A stretch of DNA of 64,000 nt, taken from the NCBI GenBank assembly GCA_023055505.1, contig JALIRH010000013.1, positions 7,874,001 through 7,938,000 on the forward strand. The letters run 5' to 3'. Position numbers and translations under genes: made by a program. Below the pieces are notes generated by a model that was not told where the DNA came from, did not search any database, and saw only the letters and a list, made by a program, of their open reading frames with translations. The stretch comes from Callipepla californica brunnescens (lineage: Eukaryota > Chordata > Aves > Galliformes > Odontophoridae). Positions 12,401-26,223 of this stretch are shown here, one piece after another (position 1 is the first letter of the stretch; each line of letters begins with the position of its first letter).

Positions 12401-15400
12401 ACCCTGTGGTCTTTGCTGCATCATCCTTAGGGCTGAGCCCACAGACCTTCAGCACTGTGGTGAGGAGTGCTTAAGCCAATACTGATCAAGTGACTGGCGG
12501 TGCTACTTTCCTGGGAGCACAGGTCTTCTCAGGAATATCTCTGTCTGGCAGACTAATGCCTCAGTGCCCCTTTGTCAGCAAAACAAAACAAAACAACCTG
12601 TAGGTTAAGAAAACCTGTCAGAATTCTTGAGGTACCTCTCAATGTCATGTCCCACATGCTATGAATGTAACCAGATTAAGCTACACACACATCTCATTGC
12701 CAGCTGTCTGCTTTTAAAGATGTTTAAGACACAAATTGTGCAACCAATTTATAGTGCTACAAAAGGATTGACTGGCAGCGCCAAACATGTGCTGAGGCTG
12801 ATAAAAGACTTAATTTTTGTTTCTTTTTGCCCAGATAAATAGTTTAAATAATTAGTTTAAAGAGACTGGATCAATAACTGCTTACATGAACAGTTTGATT
12901 CAAAAAAGCCTTGGGTTTGACCCCATTTGAGAAAGCTGTGGCAGTTTGCCTGGGCTCAGTGATGCTGTTTGTTCACTCTTGTGTGAGGATGGTTGGTTGT
13001 GTTATTTTGTTTAATTCTGTTCGTTTAGCGTGCTTATTCTTGTTTAGTATATGACTAGAGAAATAGCAACCACAGAAGAAATTCTCCTCCTGAGCATGCT
13101 GCTAAGGATATGGATCAAGAGGACAGCTGACTGTGGGGGATTTAGAGAGGGTATTGAGATTTTCTGTAGTACCTTGAACTCAACCAATCCATCGGTGCTT
13201 GGTAACTATTTGATCCACATGAAATAGCAAGTTACAATGCACATCAAAGAGCCTGTCTGTACTGCTGCTCATTGCTGCTTCGTCCTTAGCTGTCAGGCCC
13301 TGCAGAGCACTGAGGCAGCTTGCCTAGGGCTACAGATATAATCTGTTACAGGGTTGTAATTAGGAGTATTAGCCTGCTGGTCATTCCTTTGCTCTCTCTT
13401 ATCTTGTTTCTTTCCTGACTAACAGCCCACCTGAGGCACTCTTCAGAAAATTCATGTCAAATTTTTCAACTCTTAGAAACCTATGAGTGATAGTATATCT
13501 AGTCCCAGGTTCAGTATCCAAATCCATCTCTTCTCAAACTGACACCACACTTTGACCATTCAAGAACTGACATGATAGAGGATCTGATAGTCCTCTCATC
13601 TTAACAAATATCCTTCCGAGTTCTTCACTGAATATTTTACATTTCTATTCAGTATATATTGAAACTGCTACATGGCAAGATATGGAACTGCTCCTTTAGT
13701 TTAGTGTTCTCAGGACTGTCACTTCTTAGATATTCATGGAAAATAGTCTTCATACTGCATTTCAAGAAAAGAATGTGCTACTTTTCAAGGGTAGAAAGCT
13801 AACATGTCATTCATAGGAATCTTCCATAAGCTCCTTGCTGGGCAAGAAAATACTATATAGATTTTTTTTGTGTGTGTGTGATTTTATGTTCCTTGGCTCT
13901 TTTTGGAAGATTGGAAGATATTAGATATGTTATTTCTTGTAACTCTGCCTTCCAGTTTCAAGTAATATTTCACGTATGCACTTCTATTATCTTTGTGCTG
14001 TTTTAAGGGGATGCAGTGTGCCTCCAGTCTTGACTTCCCTGAACTGTCTTCATTCCTTTCTGAGGTACCTGTATCTGGAAACATTTCTCTGTGCGATGCT
14101 GTTGCCTGTAATTTGGCAAGTCTGCCTGTTCTTGCAGAGCAGATGAGCATAGAGTGAGGCAGAAAGAACAGGTAGCAGATGTAGAATACTTCCTACATGC
14201 TTCACTCTGATTTATACGAGCTACAAGAGAAAATGTTGCAAAAAAGGAAGATTCAGGTCTAGGGGGTGAAAAGGACAAGGAAAATGCATTTAAAGTCAAC
14301 TCAAGCTGATATGACCTACTGTGTATTTACTTACTGCTGAATGTAGGGAGAGTGAAAACAGAAACCTGCATTTCCAGAAAGGACTTTTCGTCTATAGGAA
14401 GGCTGTTTTTTGGTCTGTTCAGCATCACAAACATGGGACTGTCAGGCCAAGCAGAGATGCTTATGATGGCAGGCAGACCAACACCGGTGTGGACTTTCAG
14501 AGCCAGACACAGATGCCACTAATTTGTGTCTAGTAAGCACAGAAATATGCCCTCTGTGCAGGTATGGCTGAGCTTTGTTGTGTAAGGCTGCAGAGAGACA
14601 TTTGAAAACAAAATGTACCCCAGGGGATCCTGTGCTGCTGAACCATTGGAGATGATCTGTCGATGCGCCAGCCCCCAGAATAATGAGATTGAAAATGTGC
14701 TCTGACAGGTTAGATGTAACACTGCAGGGCCAGCTGTGCCAGGCACCAGCCTCCCCATGGGCATGCCGAGGAGTTTAACTGCAAAGGCGTATGCAGGGAG
14801 AACTCATTCCACTGCAGAATGGAAGCAGTGAGGTCCTTCGGAACTGGGACTGCTTTGGAGGCTGAACCCAGCAGGACACATTCTCAAGGAGCAGGGATTG
14901 GCTGTCCGTACCTCTGCTGAGTCTGATCCTACCAATGGGCACAGCTGGAGCCCTTGATTTTCAATGCAAGTTGGAGATCTGTCTCATTTGGAAAATGCCA
15001 TTCTAGCTTCAGTTCCTGAGTGCTGCCCAATGGATACGCTGGTTTTCTGTGTGTGAGACTTTTCGTCCTGGAATAAATTACGTAGTGCAAAGAGAAGCTA
15101 AAATGAAACTCCTGAGATCTTGGATAGCTCAGGGTGAGCATTCAAACACAGGAGTGGGTGTGGAGGGAAGTACGCAGCCCACTGAGTCTTTGGACAGAGG
15201 ATTACAGTATGCTGCTGCTGTAAATTTGGATCGGGTGCGCTGGCAGAGCTGTGTCTGACAGGAGCTCTCTGTGTTCCCCATAATAAAAGAGAACTGGAAG
15301 GAAATACTTCTGCCTGTAAATGACTGTGACAGACCTGTGCAATGAGAAATGCCTGTCAGCGTTCATATGCACTAGATTTATTCATTTAAATTATAAGTTT

Positions 15401-17394
15401 GCTAGCAAATTTTTAGCAAGCCTACTCGAGTGGAAAACTCAGCCCTAATTAGTTTATTCCTCTTTCTGAACTTGAGAAAATGAAGAAGAAAATATTTTTT
15501 TATTTATTCTCTCCTGTCACCCCAACTCTCTTCCAAAATGGAGAAGAATTTGCATACGTGGCCTGAATACAGTTTGTTTCCGAGCAAAGCACTGATAACA
15601 CTGCCAGGCGTGGTGTCTGTATCTGCAATGCTCAGATGTGCTCGGTCTTGGGAGGAAATGCTGCCTTATGGGTCTGGTGTGACACAGCTCTCAGAGGCTG
15701 GTAAGACGTGAAAGGAAAGCAGAGCTGAAGAAATCCTTTCATTGACTTTGCTGAAGAGTTCTGCCTGCATGCAACTGGAGATAGAAATAAAGATCGGAGT
15801 TGGGGCTGCACAGGAGCTCTTGGTGGCTGCTGTGCTTGGGAACGTGCCACAGGTGACTTTACTGTGCTCTCACTGGGGACATAAAGGGTGCGAGAAGGAT
15901 AACCAGCTGCTATACTTCTGCAGCACCAGCGCAGCCCATAGTCCAAGTCTTGGTATAGTAAAATCCGGATAAAGATTAGGAGCCTTATGTGTGATGGCTT
16001 CTACTCAGAATTCTGACAACCGTCCTGAACTTGAGCTTCGTGAGACACTTCCCAAGAGAAATTCAGCTCTTCTAAGTCACCTGATCTTCTTTCAGAGGCC
16101 AGGTGAAGTATTTCATGGGCACCAGCATTTAATCTCACATCAAAATTTCTAACGGAGAAAGGGAGCTGTAGTTCCTCCCCATGCTGTGAATGTGAAGCCT
16201 GTTCTGCTGCCCCAGTGAAATACCAGCTTTGTGCATCCCTCACCACCAGGCTCACACTGCTCAGGGGAAGTGAGCACACAGTACTTTTTCTTTCTAAATT
16301 TTGCATAAGGCTGTAGGCAGGTAATCTTGAAATTAGTCTTCCAACCTTTGTGTCATTCACGATGCAACTGAAATAAGGGCTGGTTAGCTCACGGGACATC
16401 TGATGCCCCAACTGTCTTTCAAGAACGAACTAAACATTCACATGGACTTTGTTTTTAAAAGCAAAATCCTTGAAAATTAATACTGGAATCTGAAAATCTT
16501 TTCTGCCCAGGGTTTTCCTGGCAGCTCTAAGCACGCTTTGCAGCCTATTCTAATGTTCAGTCAGGTTTTCAGCTAAAGGCAATTCTGTTTTCCTTATGGA
16601 CAGGAAGAGATTTTTCTGGTGCTTTAAAAATTATTTCTTCTAAGAAGATATATTCAATTATCTATCAATCTTCCCTCAGATGGAGTCATTGTATTTTACA
16701 TGATTTTTAAGAACCCTTGCAGTGCTGTGTGAAAAAGAACTGATTCTTATCTTGGAAACTGAGCATCAGACATAGAAGTAATAAAAGTCAAAGTGATTTA
16801 CCAGAACTAATGAAGAAATTCAGTGATGGGGTTGAGATTAAAATCTAAATCTAAAGAAGGAAACAGATGCCTTATTTTCTCTATGCCTTATTTTAGATTT
16901 AGGTCAGCTCTTTCTGAGCTACGACTGGGATCACTGAAAGCAGTGCAGAGCCTTCCAGGAACGTCAGGTGGAGCAAATCTCTTCCCCAGATATGTCTGAA
17001 ATAATAACATATGAAATTTATAATGCCCCAGAACTCTTGTACGCTGTATTTCTGTCTTGTCCTTTGATCTTGAAATGTGCCTCAGTTTCTCTGTTGGCAG
17101 TGCCAAACCCAAATCATTCCATGATTACACTGGTAATCATGTAATATCTATCAGTAAAAAAAGCTGACTCCACAAAGCTGTTCAACTATTTCTGTAATAT
17201 TTCTGAGCCAGATAATTTCCTGCAGCTGTGTTTTGAAGCCCTCAATTGATGTTACCTAAGTACCAAACTTGGATCAGGGCAAAAGAAGGGTATTCTTCCC
17301 CTTTACCATTACTACAGCAGTCTTTGTATGAGGACAGCCAAATTTAACATCCAGCATTCATGTCTTCATTAAGACGATGAGCTTTGGCCTACAG
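6461..17394. other. gene-empty stretch with simple repeats
   Basis: I find no supported gene in this 11 kb. Visible low-complexity elements are an (AG)n/A-rich run at about 8,299-8,330, an A run at about 11,102-11,119 and a short TG run near 13,870. Scattered open frames (for example 166 codons at 8,530-9,030 and 158 codons on the - strand at 11,615-12,091) have no family motif and serine/leucine-rich shadow composition. A small unannotated noncoding RNA cannot be excluded by eye. Confidence 0.55.
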
Positions 17395-17692
17395 GTGGTA
17401 GAAGACAGTGACAGGACAAGGGGGAATGGCTTAAAACTAAAAGAAGGGGGCGGGGGAGGAATTTAAGTTAGATGTTAGGAAAATATTATTTACTCAGAGG
17501 GCAGTGAGGCCCTGGCACTGCTGCACAGACAGCTGTGGGTGCCCCATCCCTGGAGGTGCTCAGGGCCAGGTGGGATGTGGCCCTGGGCAGCCTGAGCTGG
17601 TGGGGAACAGCCAGTCCATGGCAGGGAGTGGGGCTGGGAAGTGTTTGAGGTCCCTTCCAACCCAACCATTCTGTGATTCTGTGATGCTGGTA
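17395..17692 (+). mobile_element. CR1 LINE 3' fragment (sense)
   Basis: The + strand reads as a CR1 tail: a 'GGACAAGGGGGAATGGCTT' block, 'TTAGATGTTAGGAAAATATT', the 'GCAGTGAGGCCCTGGCACTG' block, 'CCATCCCTGGAGGTGCTCA', then 'CTTCCAACCCAACCATTCTG' and a TGATTCTGTGATG end. It is a 5'-truncated copy of about 300 bases and among the better preserved in the window. Confidence 0.93.
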
Positions 17693-20600
17693 ACAGGAGG
17701 AAAGAGTTAATAGCACTTGGTGCGATACCTACAGTTCCACTGGCCTCTTACAGGCTCCTCATAGCAATACCTCAGTTGTGACCATGTCAGTCATTAAATT
17801 ACACAGTAAATTCCAGTCTGACCTCCAGCAATTCAGTCTGTTTCTCCGTGTTTTCTCTTCTGGCTCTGAATCCTCAAGGGAGACCAGAGGGCAGCAAAAG
17901 GCTTCAGAAACTTTTTCTTCTTTTTTCTTTTTTTCCCTTTCTTTTACTTTTCAACTTTTCCTTCATTGCTGTCCATAGTCTCTCCCTGCAATAAGTCTGA
18001 AGCCTCTTAGCACAAGACACTTTGTGTTTAATCCAGGGGCCTATCAGGGACACAGCACAGCAGGAAACTAGTTAGGCTGTTGAGTAGAAAATAGGCTTGC
18101 AAATAAACCTCTCATTCTCACTGCAATCCCAGGATGCTAAACATTTTTTGTTTTAATAAATAGAAGTTGTTGATATTTTGGATGACGCCACTTTTTCCCT
18201 TAAATTAATACCTTGCAGTTTGGTTCAAAGGCAAGAAAACAAGGCATTTCAGACAGAAGGGTATTCTTCTTGTATATAACTCATCCCTTTGCTCGAAACA
18301 TATAATCATAAAGAAAACAAAGACTTGGCTTTTTTGTATGTGTGTCTTTGTTGTCTGGTATGTCTTGGTATGGCATAAATAAAAAGAGGACAAGGCCCTG
18401 GAGACTCCTCTTCACTCACTGATTCCTCCTTTCATCTCACCAGGCCTTGTTTTAGTACTTGTCTGTCTGGAGCCAAATTTCAGTTTGTTCCTTATGCCTA
18501 TTGTTTTTTGCAGACCTATTTCTACAGTTGTGTCTCAGTGATTATTTGTGTTTTCTCTAGGAACTGAGCAAGAGCAGCTGGGTGATAACAGCTCCAGAGC
18601 TGCTGCGGAAGGGCAGGGGGTGACACGGTGAGGAACACTGTATGGAGCCTTTTGTTAGATGCAACATCGAGGCGAGTCGCTACCAGAAACGGGAAGAGTC
18701 TTTACATGTGTTCAAAGGTAAAAGTTTAGGTGAGGCTACTGAATTTATAAGTAATCTCTCAGGTGAGTTCGCAGCAACCTGCAGCAGGGAGCTAACAAAC
18801 CTTTACAGAGGACCCACAGCCACTGACCCATGGGCCTGGTCCCAGCTCAGCCCAGGGCACACTGTCCTTGCCTGGGCCATGTTCCTGAGTCACTGTTGGT
18901 ATTTCCTGGGCTGACCTTAGACCTGACTGCTCTTATTGCCTCCTGAAACTACATACACTTGGCAGTTTGTCATTGGACTGAAGAGAACAGTGGTTTTGCA
19001 AAAGAAGGGCACTTCTTTAATGAGTAATATCTTGGCATCGTCCTTTGAACAAAACATATTTTATAGAGGACTGTGTGGCTGAAAGAAGTTTCTGGATCAG
19101 CTGAGTTGCAGTTGCAAGCGTCAATAGTTTGGGAGTCATCATGACCAAATATGTTCCTTATATGCTGTGGTTTTTATTTCCTTTTAACATGAAAGCCTAT
19201 CTCTGTGTTACTTATGTTTTGGAAATGGCATCAAAGGACATCAGGTGCTTATGTTTTATTTTAACTAGGAAGAAGGAGCATGTAAGCTCAAATGAGTGTA
19301 AGAAAGGATCTATTTCATAGGTAGCAATATAGTTGTGGACACATAATAATAATAAAAACATTACCAGTCCACAGGCAAATGGGACACGAGCACCTACAGT
19401 CAGGATGGTATGTGTGTTAAGGCATATATAGAAATTTCTCATGTTCCCTAAGAGAGTATCTTATGAAAATTCATTGATTTCTTTCGATACTAATCAGTAT
19501 TTATTTATTGGTCTCAATAATGACACTGATTCTAATAGCAGTTACTGTTTGTTATGGCTCTCACATGAACCATTACAGGTTTTTTTCTTAGTTTTCTTTC
19601 ATTAACCAAATACTTCAGAAACGTGCTACTAAAGGATGTTCTACTTTCTCCAGATCATATTAGGCAATTGAAAATGAAATCCAGTGTAAGAACAAAGAGC
19701 TTGCATGCATTTACAGTGTTTGAAAGGGTAAATCTTGGTTTTGCTGGAATTTATTTTTTCCTTTTGACTTCACAGTTTTAAAACTAATTTCGTATTTCCC
19801 TATTCCATTCACAGAACTTAAAGCAAGGTAGTGCTGGCAAACGTGGCCTTTTGGCTGGCAAAAAGATAAATCTGCTGGCCAGTTTTGCACGTATATACCA
19901 ACAGTGGGAGTACAGTCAGAGATGTGGAATGGCACAGTTCTGATTCCCTTGGATAGCTCTGGCTGCAGGAAGACAATAGCAAGAGCTGCAGGGGACTGTA
20001 GAGAGAGCCTCATCTGATCCTTTCCTCCCATCTCTGGGAGCAGCCACCCACTTTGGAAGGACCTTCGTAAAGAAGTCAGGGAGGTTTTTGTCTGAAGGGA
20101 AAGCTTCCAGCTGTGGGTGTCCTGACATAGACCACGTTCTTGCATATCTTTTTTCCTGTTCATATCACTGTAGATGTTCCCCTGAGGTGAACTGTCAGTG
20201 TCAGCTGTCATTGCTCCAGTGGCTTCAGGGGAGCTGACAACAAATCTGTGTGAGAGCCACGCTGCTCTCCATAAGTCTGCTTCTGAAACCCACTCAGCTT
20301 TCAGTCCATGAAAGCAAGGAGCTTTCAGCTCCTAAATCGACAGGATTCAAACAACTTCATTGAGGCTGTCTTAAATAGGAATTTCCTCTCCAAGTCTGGG
20401 CAGAATTACTTACCACTGTTGAGTGATTCGGAGCACAGAACTGCACAGATAACCAAAGAGGTGTCAGAAGGCAGTTCTGGGATTTAGCTGCCACTATTGC
20501 GTCAAAGACAGACCTGGGTAATTATTTGGAAAGCATCTCATCGTAAGATAATTAGGAGTTTTTAAGCTTCTTGGTGCCCTGATAAGGCAGATCTCAATCT

Positions 20601-23600
20601 GTCTTTCAAAGAATATTTTGCTGATTGATAGGTTCAAATGCTTTTCATAGGTGGCTTATTTTTTCTTAGGAGAAAAATATATATGAAGTTCCCCTATCAT
20701 CTGGTAGAAGCAAAGGGCCTGGCCTGTAACTTCTTTCTCAGTTATTTTCAGCCAGTTTATCTGTCTGAATCACAACTGGATTTATTTTCTCAGGGTTAGG
20801 GCTTCTTTAAGGCCCTCTTACTCATGCTGTCTGTCCTCTAAAATCAGCCAATTTTCTGGGGAACAGCAAAGAGGACACTTAAATTATAACTCTTTTCAGA
20901 AGCCTTATGTACTCAGCGAGGTTGTTTGCAATTATTGCCATTGCTAATTTGATTAGCTCAGTCTTTCACACTTCCCTTCTTCCCTGGAAGACACAGTTCT
21001 GAAGTACTCATCTCCACAATACAAGCTGTGAGAGCAAGAAATCCGTTGGCTTTTGTGCACTGTCTCTATTTTGCTTAGCTGCCCTCTGTGTTTTTGGTTA
21101 TCTATGGAGTGAATCACTCATTGAGCTCTGAACACTTCATACAAAGATGTGTAGCATCGGGCCCAGGTGAGCTTTTCTTGATTGTGTCATCTGTCTTGTA
21201 AAGGGCATCATCTTCTCCTTCCCACTGCTCTGGGCAGGCTGCTGGCAAGCTGGTATTCCTAGAAATGGGCTTCAGTCTCAACTTCAGTCCTTAGGAGAAC
21301 TCTCTCTTAACAGTATAAGCAGCTCAAACTTTCTTTTGGAGCCAGAGGATGTGACTGCTTAGGTTAAAGAACATGAAACTCAGGAGAAAATGAGCGCTCT
21401 TTTGTACTATTAGAAGTCACTTAATCACTGGTGATCAATAATAAACTGTGCTACTTGTTGGGCAGGTCTGACTTTGAGGGCATTGCAGTGAAGACTTTGG
21501 CAAAAGAAAGACGGAGACTACATTTTTATAATTTAGGAGAGAAATTTCTCTGAGGAGACATAACTGGGGCTTTGTCTCCAAGGTCACCTAGTGCATATTC
21601 CTTACTTTGTTAATTCCTTTCCTGTGGGACAGCATAAATCCATTTCATACGGGATAGGACAGAGAGTGATGACCTGAAGCTGAGGCAGCAAAAATTGAAG
21701 CTAAACATCGGTAAAATTATTCATGAGCTCTAATAGTTAGCATCAAGAGCAGATCAAATGGTATAGATCTGAAGCAACATTCCTTAAGGGGATAAAAACT
21801 ATCAGCAATTAACGATGACATACGAAGCAGTGCTGCTGAGAAGAAAATTAATGTACTAGAGAAAGCATCAGTGTTGTGCAGGGTGCTGTGTCTCTCCAAA
21901 GTTTCTGAGCTGAAAGTTTAATCTTCATTAGCAGTGCTGGTGGGATTGCATGGAGCTGAGGAACAGAGGGTTTGGATTTGCCTAGACAACATTTTTATCA
22001 CTGCAGCAAATGTTGCCAGGATTAGCATTATTTTGATTGCCATTAAATGAATAGGGAGCGTGCTGGAAGGGAGACAAATTCCCAAAGCACTGGTTTTCTT
22101 CTGTTTCTGGAAACAAAACCAGGTACACAACAGATTTTATTTCCTAAAGTAAATAAACTTCAGAGTGAATTTAGTTAATTGCCATCCAACAAAATAGCCT
22201 ATCAGATTAAAATTATTTCTAGGTCAATGGCAAGACCTGTGCAAGGAATTTAAAAGAAATGCTAATGCTTTCTGGTCAGGAACTCAGAAATCAGGAGACA
22301 GCAGAATTACCATTTCTCAGAAATACTGCTTTGTTGAATATGTACAATGGAGTACCTGACTGCCAGCTTATGCCAACAGTGGATTTCAGTCTGTTTCAGC
22401 CTTGGGTGATCACAGATGGGATCAAGAGTGATTGGCAACGATGAAGCACCCTTAGCCCAGGAGTACTGATGGACGAAACTGTTCCTTTTGTGCATGTTCC
22501 CCACTCGGGCATTCCTGCTGAAGATGGGCAGAAGTGACTGTAACGTTTTTAAGGTCAGACCGTGCATGTCCTGTTTGTAATATCTGTCCCTCGGACTGCA
22601 AGGTGGGATGCTGCTCTCTGTGTTCCCCGCTCCCTTCAGTCACTTCAGTTTCCAGAGTCAGTTGTGCTGACTGAGCCCCGGGGGCTCTCCTTCATTCTGG
22701 GCAGTGCTCATGTTTTGCAGAGCTTTTGGAAACTGCTGTCTGCTGTCATATTCTGAAAAAGCTTCTTTTGCATTAAGCTTATTTCCAAAGACCTAAATAA
22801 TTCAGTATCGCTGCTTTGAGCTGCATGTCATCGTACATATCGCTGACTGCATCGTTAAAGCTGGGCTGTCTGAATGCGTGAATGACCAAAGGGTGGGTGC
22901 CAGAGGGGCTGTGAGGATCGTTTCCATGGGCATAAGTCCTTTGGAAATGTCAGCCATCTGCAGCTCATCCGGTGCCCTGCTCAGCAGAACTGCAGACAGA
23001 TTGCTCCAGTACCTTATTTAGGGGTCTGCTTACCAGTGAGCATCCTGTTGCCAGGATAAGCCTGGGTCTGTTGTGGTTTCCTGTCCTGAAGCTACTTTGC
23101 TCTGAGTACATCCTGGATCATACAGCATGCCTGACTCAACAATGGCCTGTGAGTCACAATAAAGGAACATCTTCAGGTTAAAATCGTGCAGGTCAATCTG
23201 GCTCTTCTGTCCTGGAGCTGAGACAGCGTGCCGTGAAACAGCCTTAGCTCAGGAGTTCTGTCTGAAGGTTACCACACTGACCGTGGGTAACTGCCTCCTG
23301 CAGGACAGGGCTCAACTCATTGCTTAAAGATCATGCTGGAAGCAGGCCAGGCTTGAGCGTGCTTTTGTTTCCAGGTGGGCTGAAAGGGGCTGGCAGGTAA
23401 AAACACCTCCTTACAGACGTGGAAGCCACGAACCATACCAGGCTGTCCCAGACCATATCTGAGAGGAGAGACAGGCTGTAAATACAAAGGCAAACTAAGC
23501 CAATATGTTCATATGTGATCAAAACAAAGTGGTTTATCAAATTATTGTCTGGTAGGTGAGCTGCAGTAACACTCTGCATGCACCCCAGCAGTGAGATAAA

Positions 23601-26190
23601 ACCCATTTTGCACACGAAATTGGCTGAGAGCAAATATGCACTCAGTTACACAAGGTAGCAGGCAGGTGGCAATTTGCAGTAATATATTCACTTTCAACTT
23701 GGTGTCTGTTCTTTGGGATGATGAATGACTACAAAACGCAAATTAACCACTGTTAACAAGGAAGAAGAGCCAGGGTACTGCTGCTGTTTTATTTTTCCTT
23801 AGGTTTTATGTGGATCAGGCTCATCTGGTACGGCCTCACGTTTTAGTGCTTAGCAGCAATGGCAGTGAAGGTGCCTGAGCACGCTGCAGGAGCATCCCAT
23901 CAGCAAAGCCATCACAAATACATGATGGTCCATCCTGCCAGGGATCCCCAGAGGCCCGTGGCTCTTCTGGAGACCATGGGCTGGCCATGTCCTCAAGGAG
24001 TCCCCAGCTTAGGAGGGAACAGAAAGAGCACTGTGCTGGAACCATCCCATGATATTTTCACTACATCCTACTCCTCTTTTTTTTTTTTTTTCTGACAGAG
24101 GGTGTCAGAATCTTAACTGTCTTTTGGCAAATCATCATTATTTCTCCAGTTTATCATTTCCTATGTGTGAAGCTATTTACAGCCTTCCCTTGCTTCTCGC
24201 TTAATGTATTTTAGGTCTTCCTGAAGGGGTTAAGGACACAGACGCACCCTTTTGGGAAAAATGGGGGGATGCATCCCAGACTCTTCGACTCTTTCTTTCC
24301 TCTCAGGCATAAGTCATGCAGAATGTTACCACTAAGAGCTGGTCAAACAGTGAAAACATGCAAAGAGGCACAAAATAAACATGCTGCAAACCCAGTTTTC
24401 TCTTAACTAGGCTTCTCAATATTGCCCTCTGAGATAACTGTAGTATGAGAGTAAGACATAAGATATACAGGGCTCCAGAGTTCAACAAGAGCAAGCATGT
24501 ATTTCAGTTTGCTCAGAGTGCTGACCTGGGAAACCTGCATCCTGCCTCGCTTCAAGCAGTTCTCTGGATGATTTAATTTAGAGTTGTATTGCACTCCTCA
24601 GTTCCTCGTTTGTGTCTCGCCCAGTGATAATCTTCAGCCCCCGATGAAGCAATTTGTACTTTTGCTTTCCTGGAGAATGACGCCAGCAGGCGCTATGAAT
24701 GTAGCACAGTTTGTAGACATTAAATGAATTTTCACTTTAGGACTGCACGAGAACTTCCAGATCCTCGTGCAAAGTGGGGGGAGTGAGCTACAGCATGGCC
24801 ACTGTGTAAAGCAGTGAGATACAGAAGTCTTTCTCACTGGGTTAAACCTTAACTCTACGTTCCTCTGTTACAGTGCCTTGGAATAACCTCAGCATGTTCC
24901 TGGACGGTGCTGGAAGGAACCAGATGCCTTCATTTGGTGCCAGGGGGTCTCAGTGCACACCTTTCATTGTCAGCCAGCTTTCAGCTCTGGGCTGTTGCAG
25001 GTAAAACTGAAGTATGGCCTTCAGGTCGGTGCTGTCCGGCTGAAGGAAGCAGAAGTGCAGTTTCAAGAAACGACAGGGATGGTTTGTTACTTTCTAAATG
25101 CATTTTGCTAAGCCAGCTAGCAAGGGTTGGACGTGTCCTGCCATCTCAGAGCTAACTGTAAGGAGGTGATGCAAATGCTGATTCCCTGACAGGGACTACC
25201 AGCCAGGTTCTGCTCACTGCTTTATTACATAAAAATACATAGGGATTGCAGTGCGATCAGCAGACATCTGACTAGATTTACACTCGAGGCAGAATTTGGC
25301 CCAAAGAGATTGAAAATAAATGAAGTATCACTTTAATTCACTGAATATAACTGTCGTGCTCTGTTCAGGAGAATATTTTAACCAGGCCCCGCGTAATGCT
25401 GCCTGTGCCCTATAAATAATTTCTACAGCAACACCGATATCATACTGTAGCAATATATTGACTGAGAAAGGAAATTGCTGGGTTGAATAACGGAGAGAAG
25501 AAAGCCCAGCAGGTGCGTGGCAGTTTTCATTGACCGAAGGAGCGCGAGCTGTAACGCAATGAAACAGAGATCCTTCAGGAGCAATAGAGAAGGAGCTGAA
25601 CGTATCGCTGGCAGGTACGAGCTGCGTTGCTCTTTGCAACACGTTGTTTTGTCGCTTTCACTGCCTCGATTTGCAAACAACACAGGACATAGTTCTATTG
25701 CAGTGCTTCTGCTCATTTCATCTCCGTGCCATTGCTGCACTCAGGTGGGGGAAAAAGCAGTCAGAACACATTGTTCTTAAAGTAGGGGGCAGCTCGTGTG
25801 TTGTGTGGCCGGGATCTGAGCCCCTGTGAGGGTCGGACTGGTTGGCGTGGTTCAGGTTTGCAGTTACTGAGCACAGAGGTTATGAGGAAAGCGTGTTCAT
25901 AGAGACGGAGAACGACATGGAAAACGACTCAGCCCTGCTGTGGTTCGTGAGGATCCTTTCAAAAACACTGCGAGGCCTCGGAACGAGCCCTTCATTAACC
26001 CTCACGACTTCAGTAATGAGTAATTGCAGCTTTCATGTAGGCGGAGCAGGCAGACCGGTCATCTGCTCTCCTGAGGTGGAAACTGCCTTCCGTTCGTGCA
26101 CCTGCCGCTGCTGTGGAAGATGGAGACGCGGTGGTTCAAAGCTGAACGCTTTGTTTTTCCCTTGTTTCTTATTTTTTATTCCCCTAATAA
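17693..26190. other. gene-empty flank leading to the CpG island
   Basis: No exon or RNA gene is recognised. A T run followed by a short perfect hairpin (arms TCTGACA and TGTCAGA) lies at about 24,078-24,110. From about 25,200 the CpG content rises, and a MEF2-type word (CTATAAATAA) sits at 25,410-25,419, so the last kilobase may hold distal promoter elements. The longest frame, 166 codons on the - strand at 19,711-20,211, is not recognisable. Confidence 0.5.
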
Positions 26191-26223
26191 AAAGACCGGC
26201 TGGAGGGCGGGGCCAGCAGCAGC

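Noticed and set aside
19711..20211. 166-codon open frame on the - strand in the gene-empty region
   Set aside because: I recognise no motif, and nothing like a promoter or conserved splice structure is nearby. Frames of this size occur by chance in 25 kb.
24078..24110. T run with a perfect 7-bp hairpin, considered as a Pol III terminator or small RNA end
   Set aside because: No A/B box or RNA-like structure lies upstream; probably chance.
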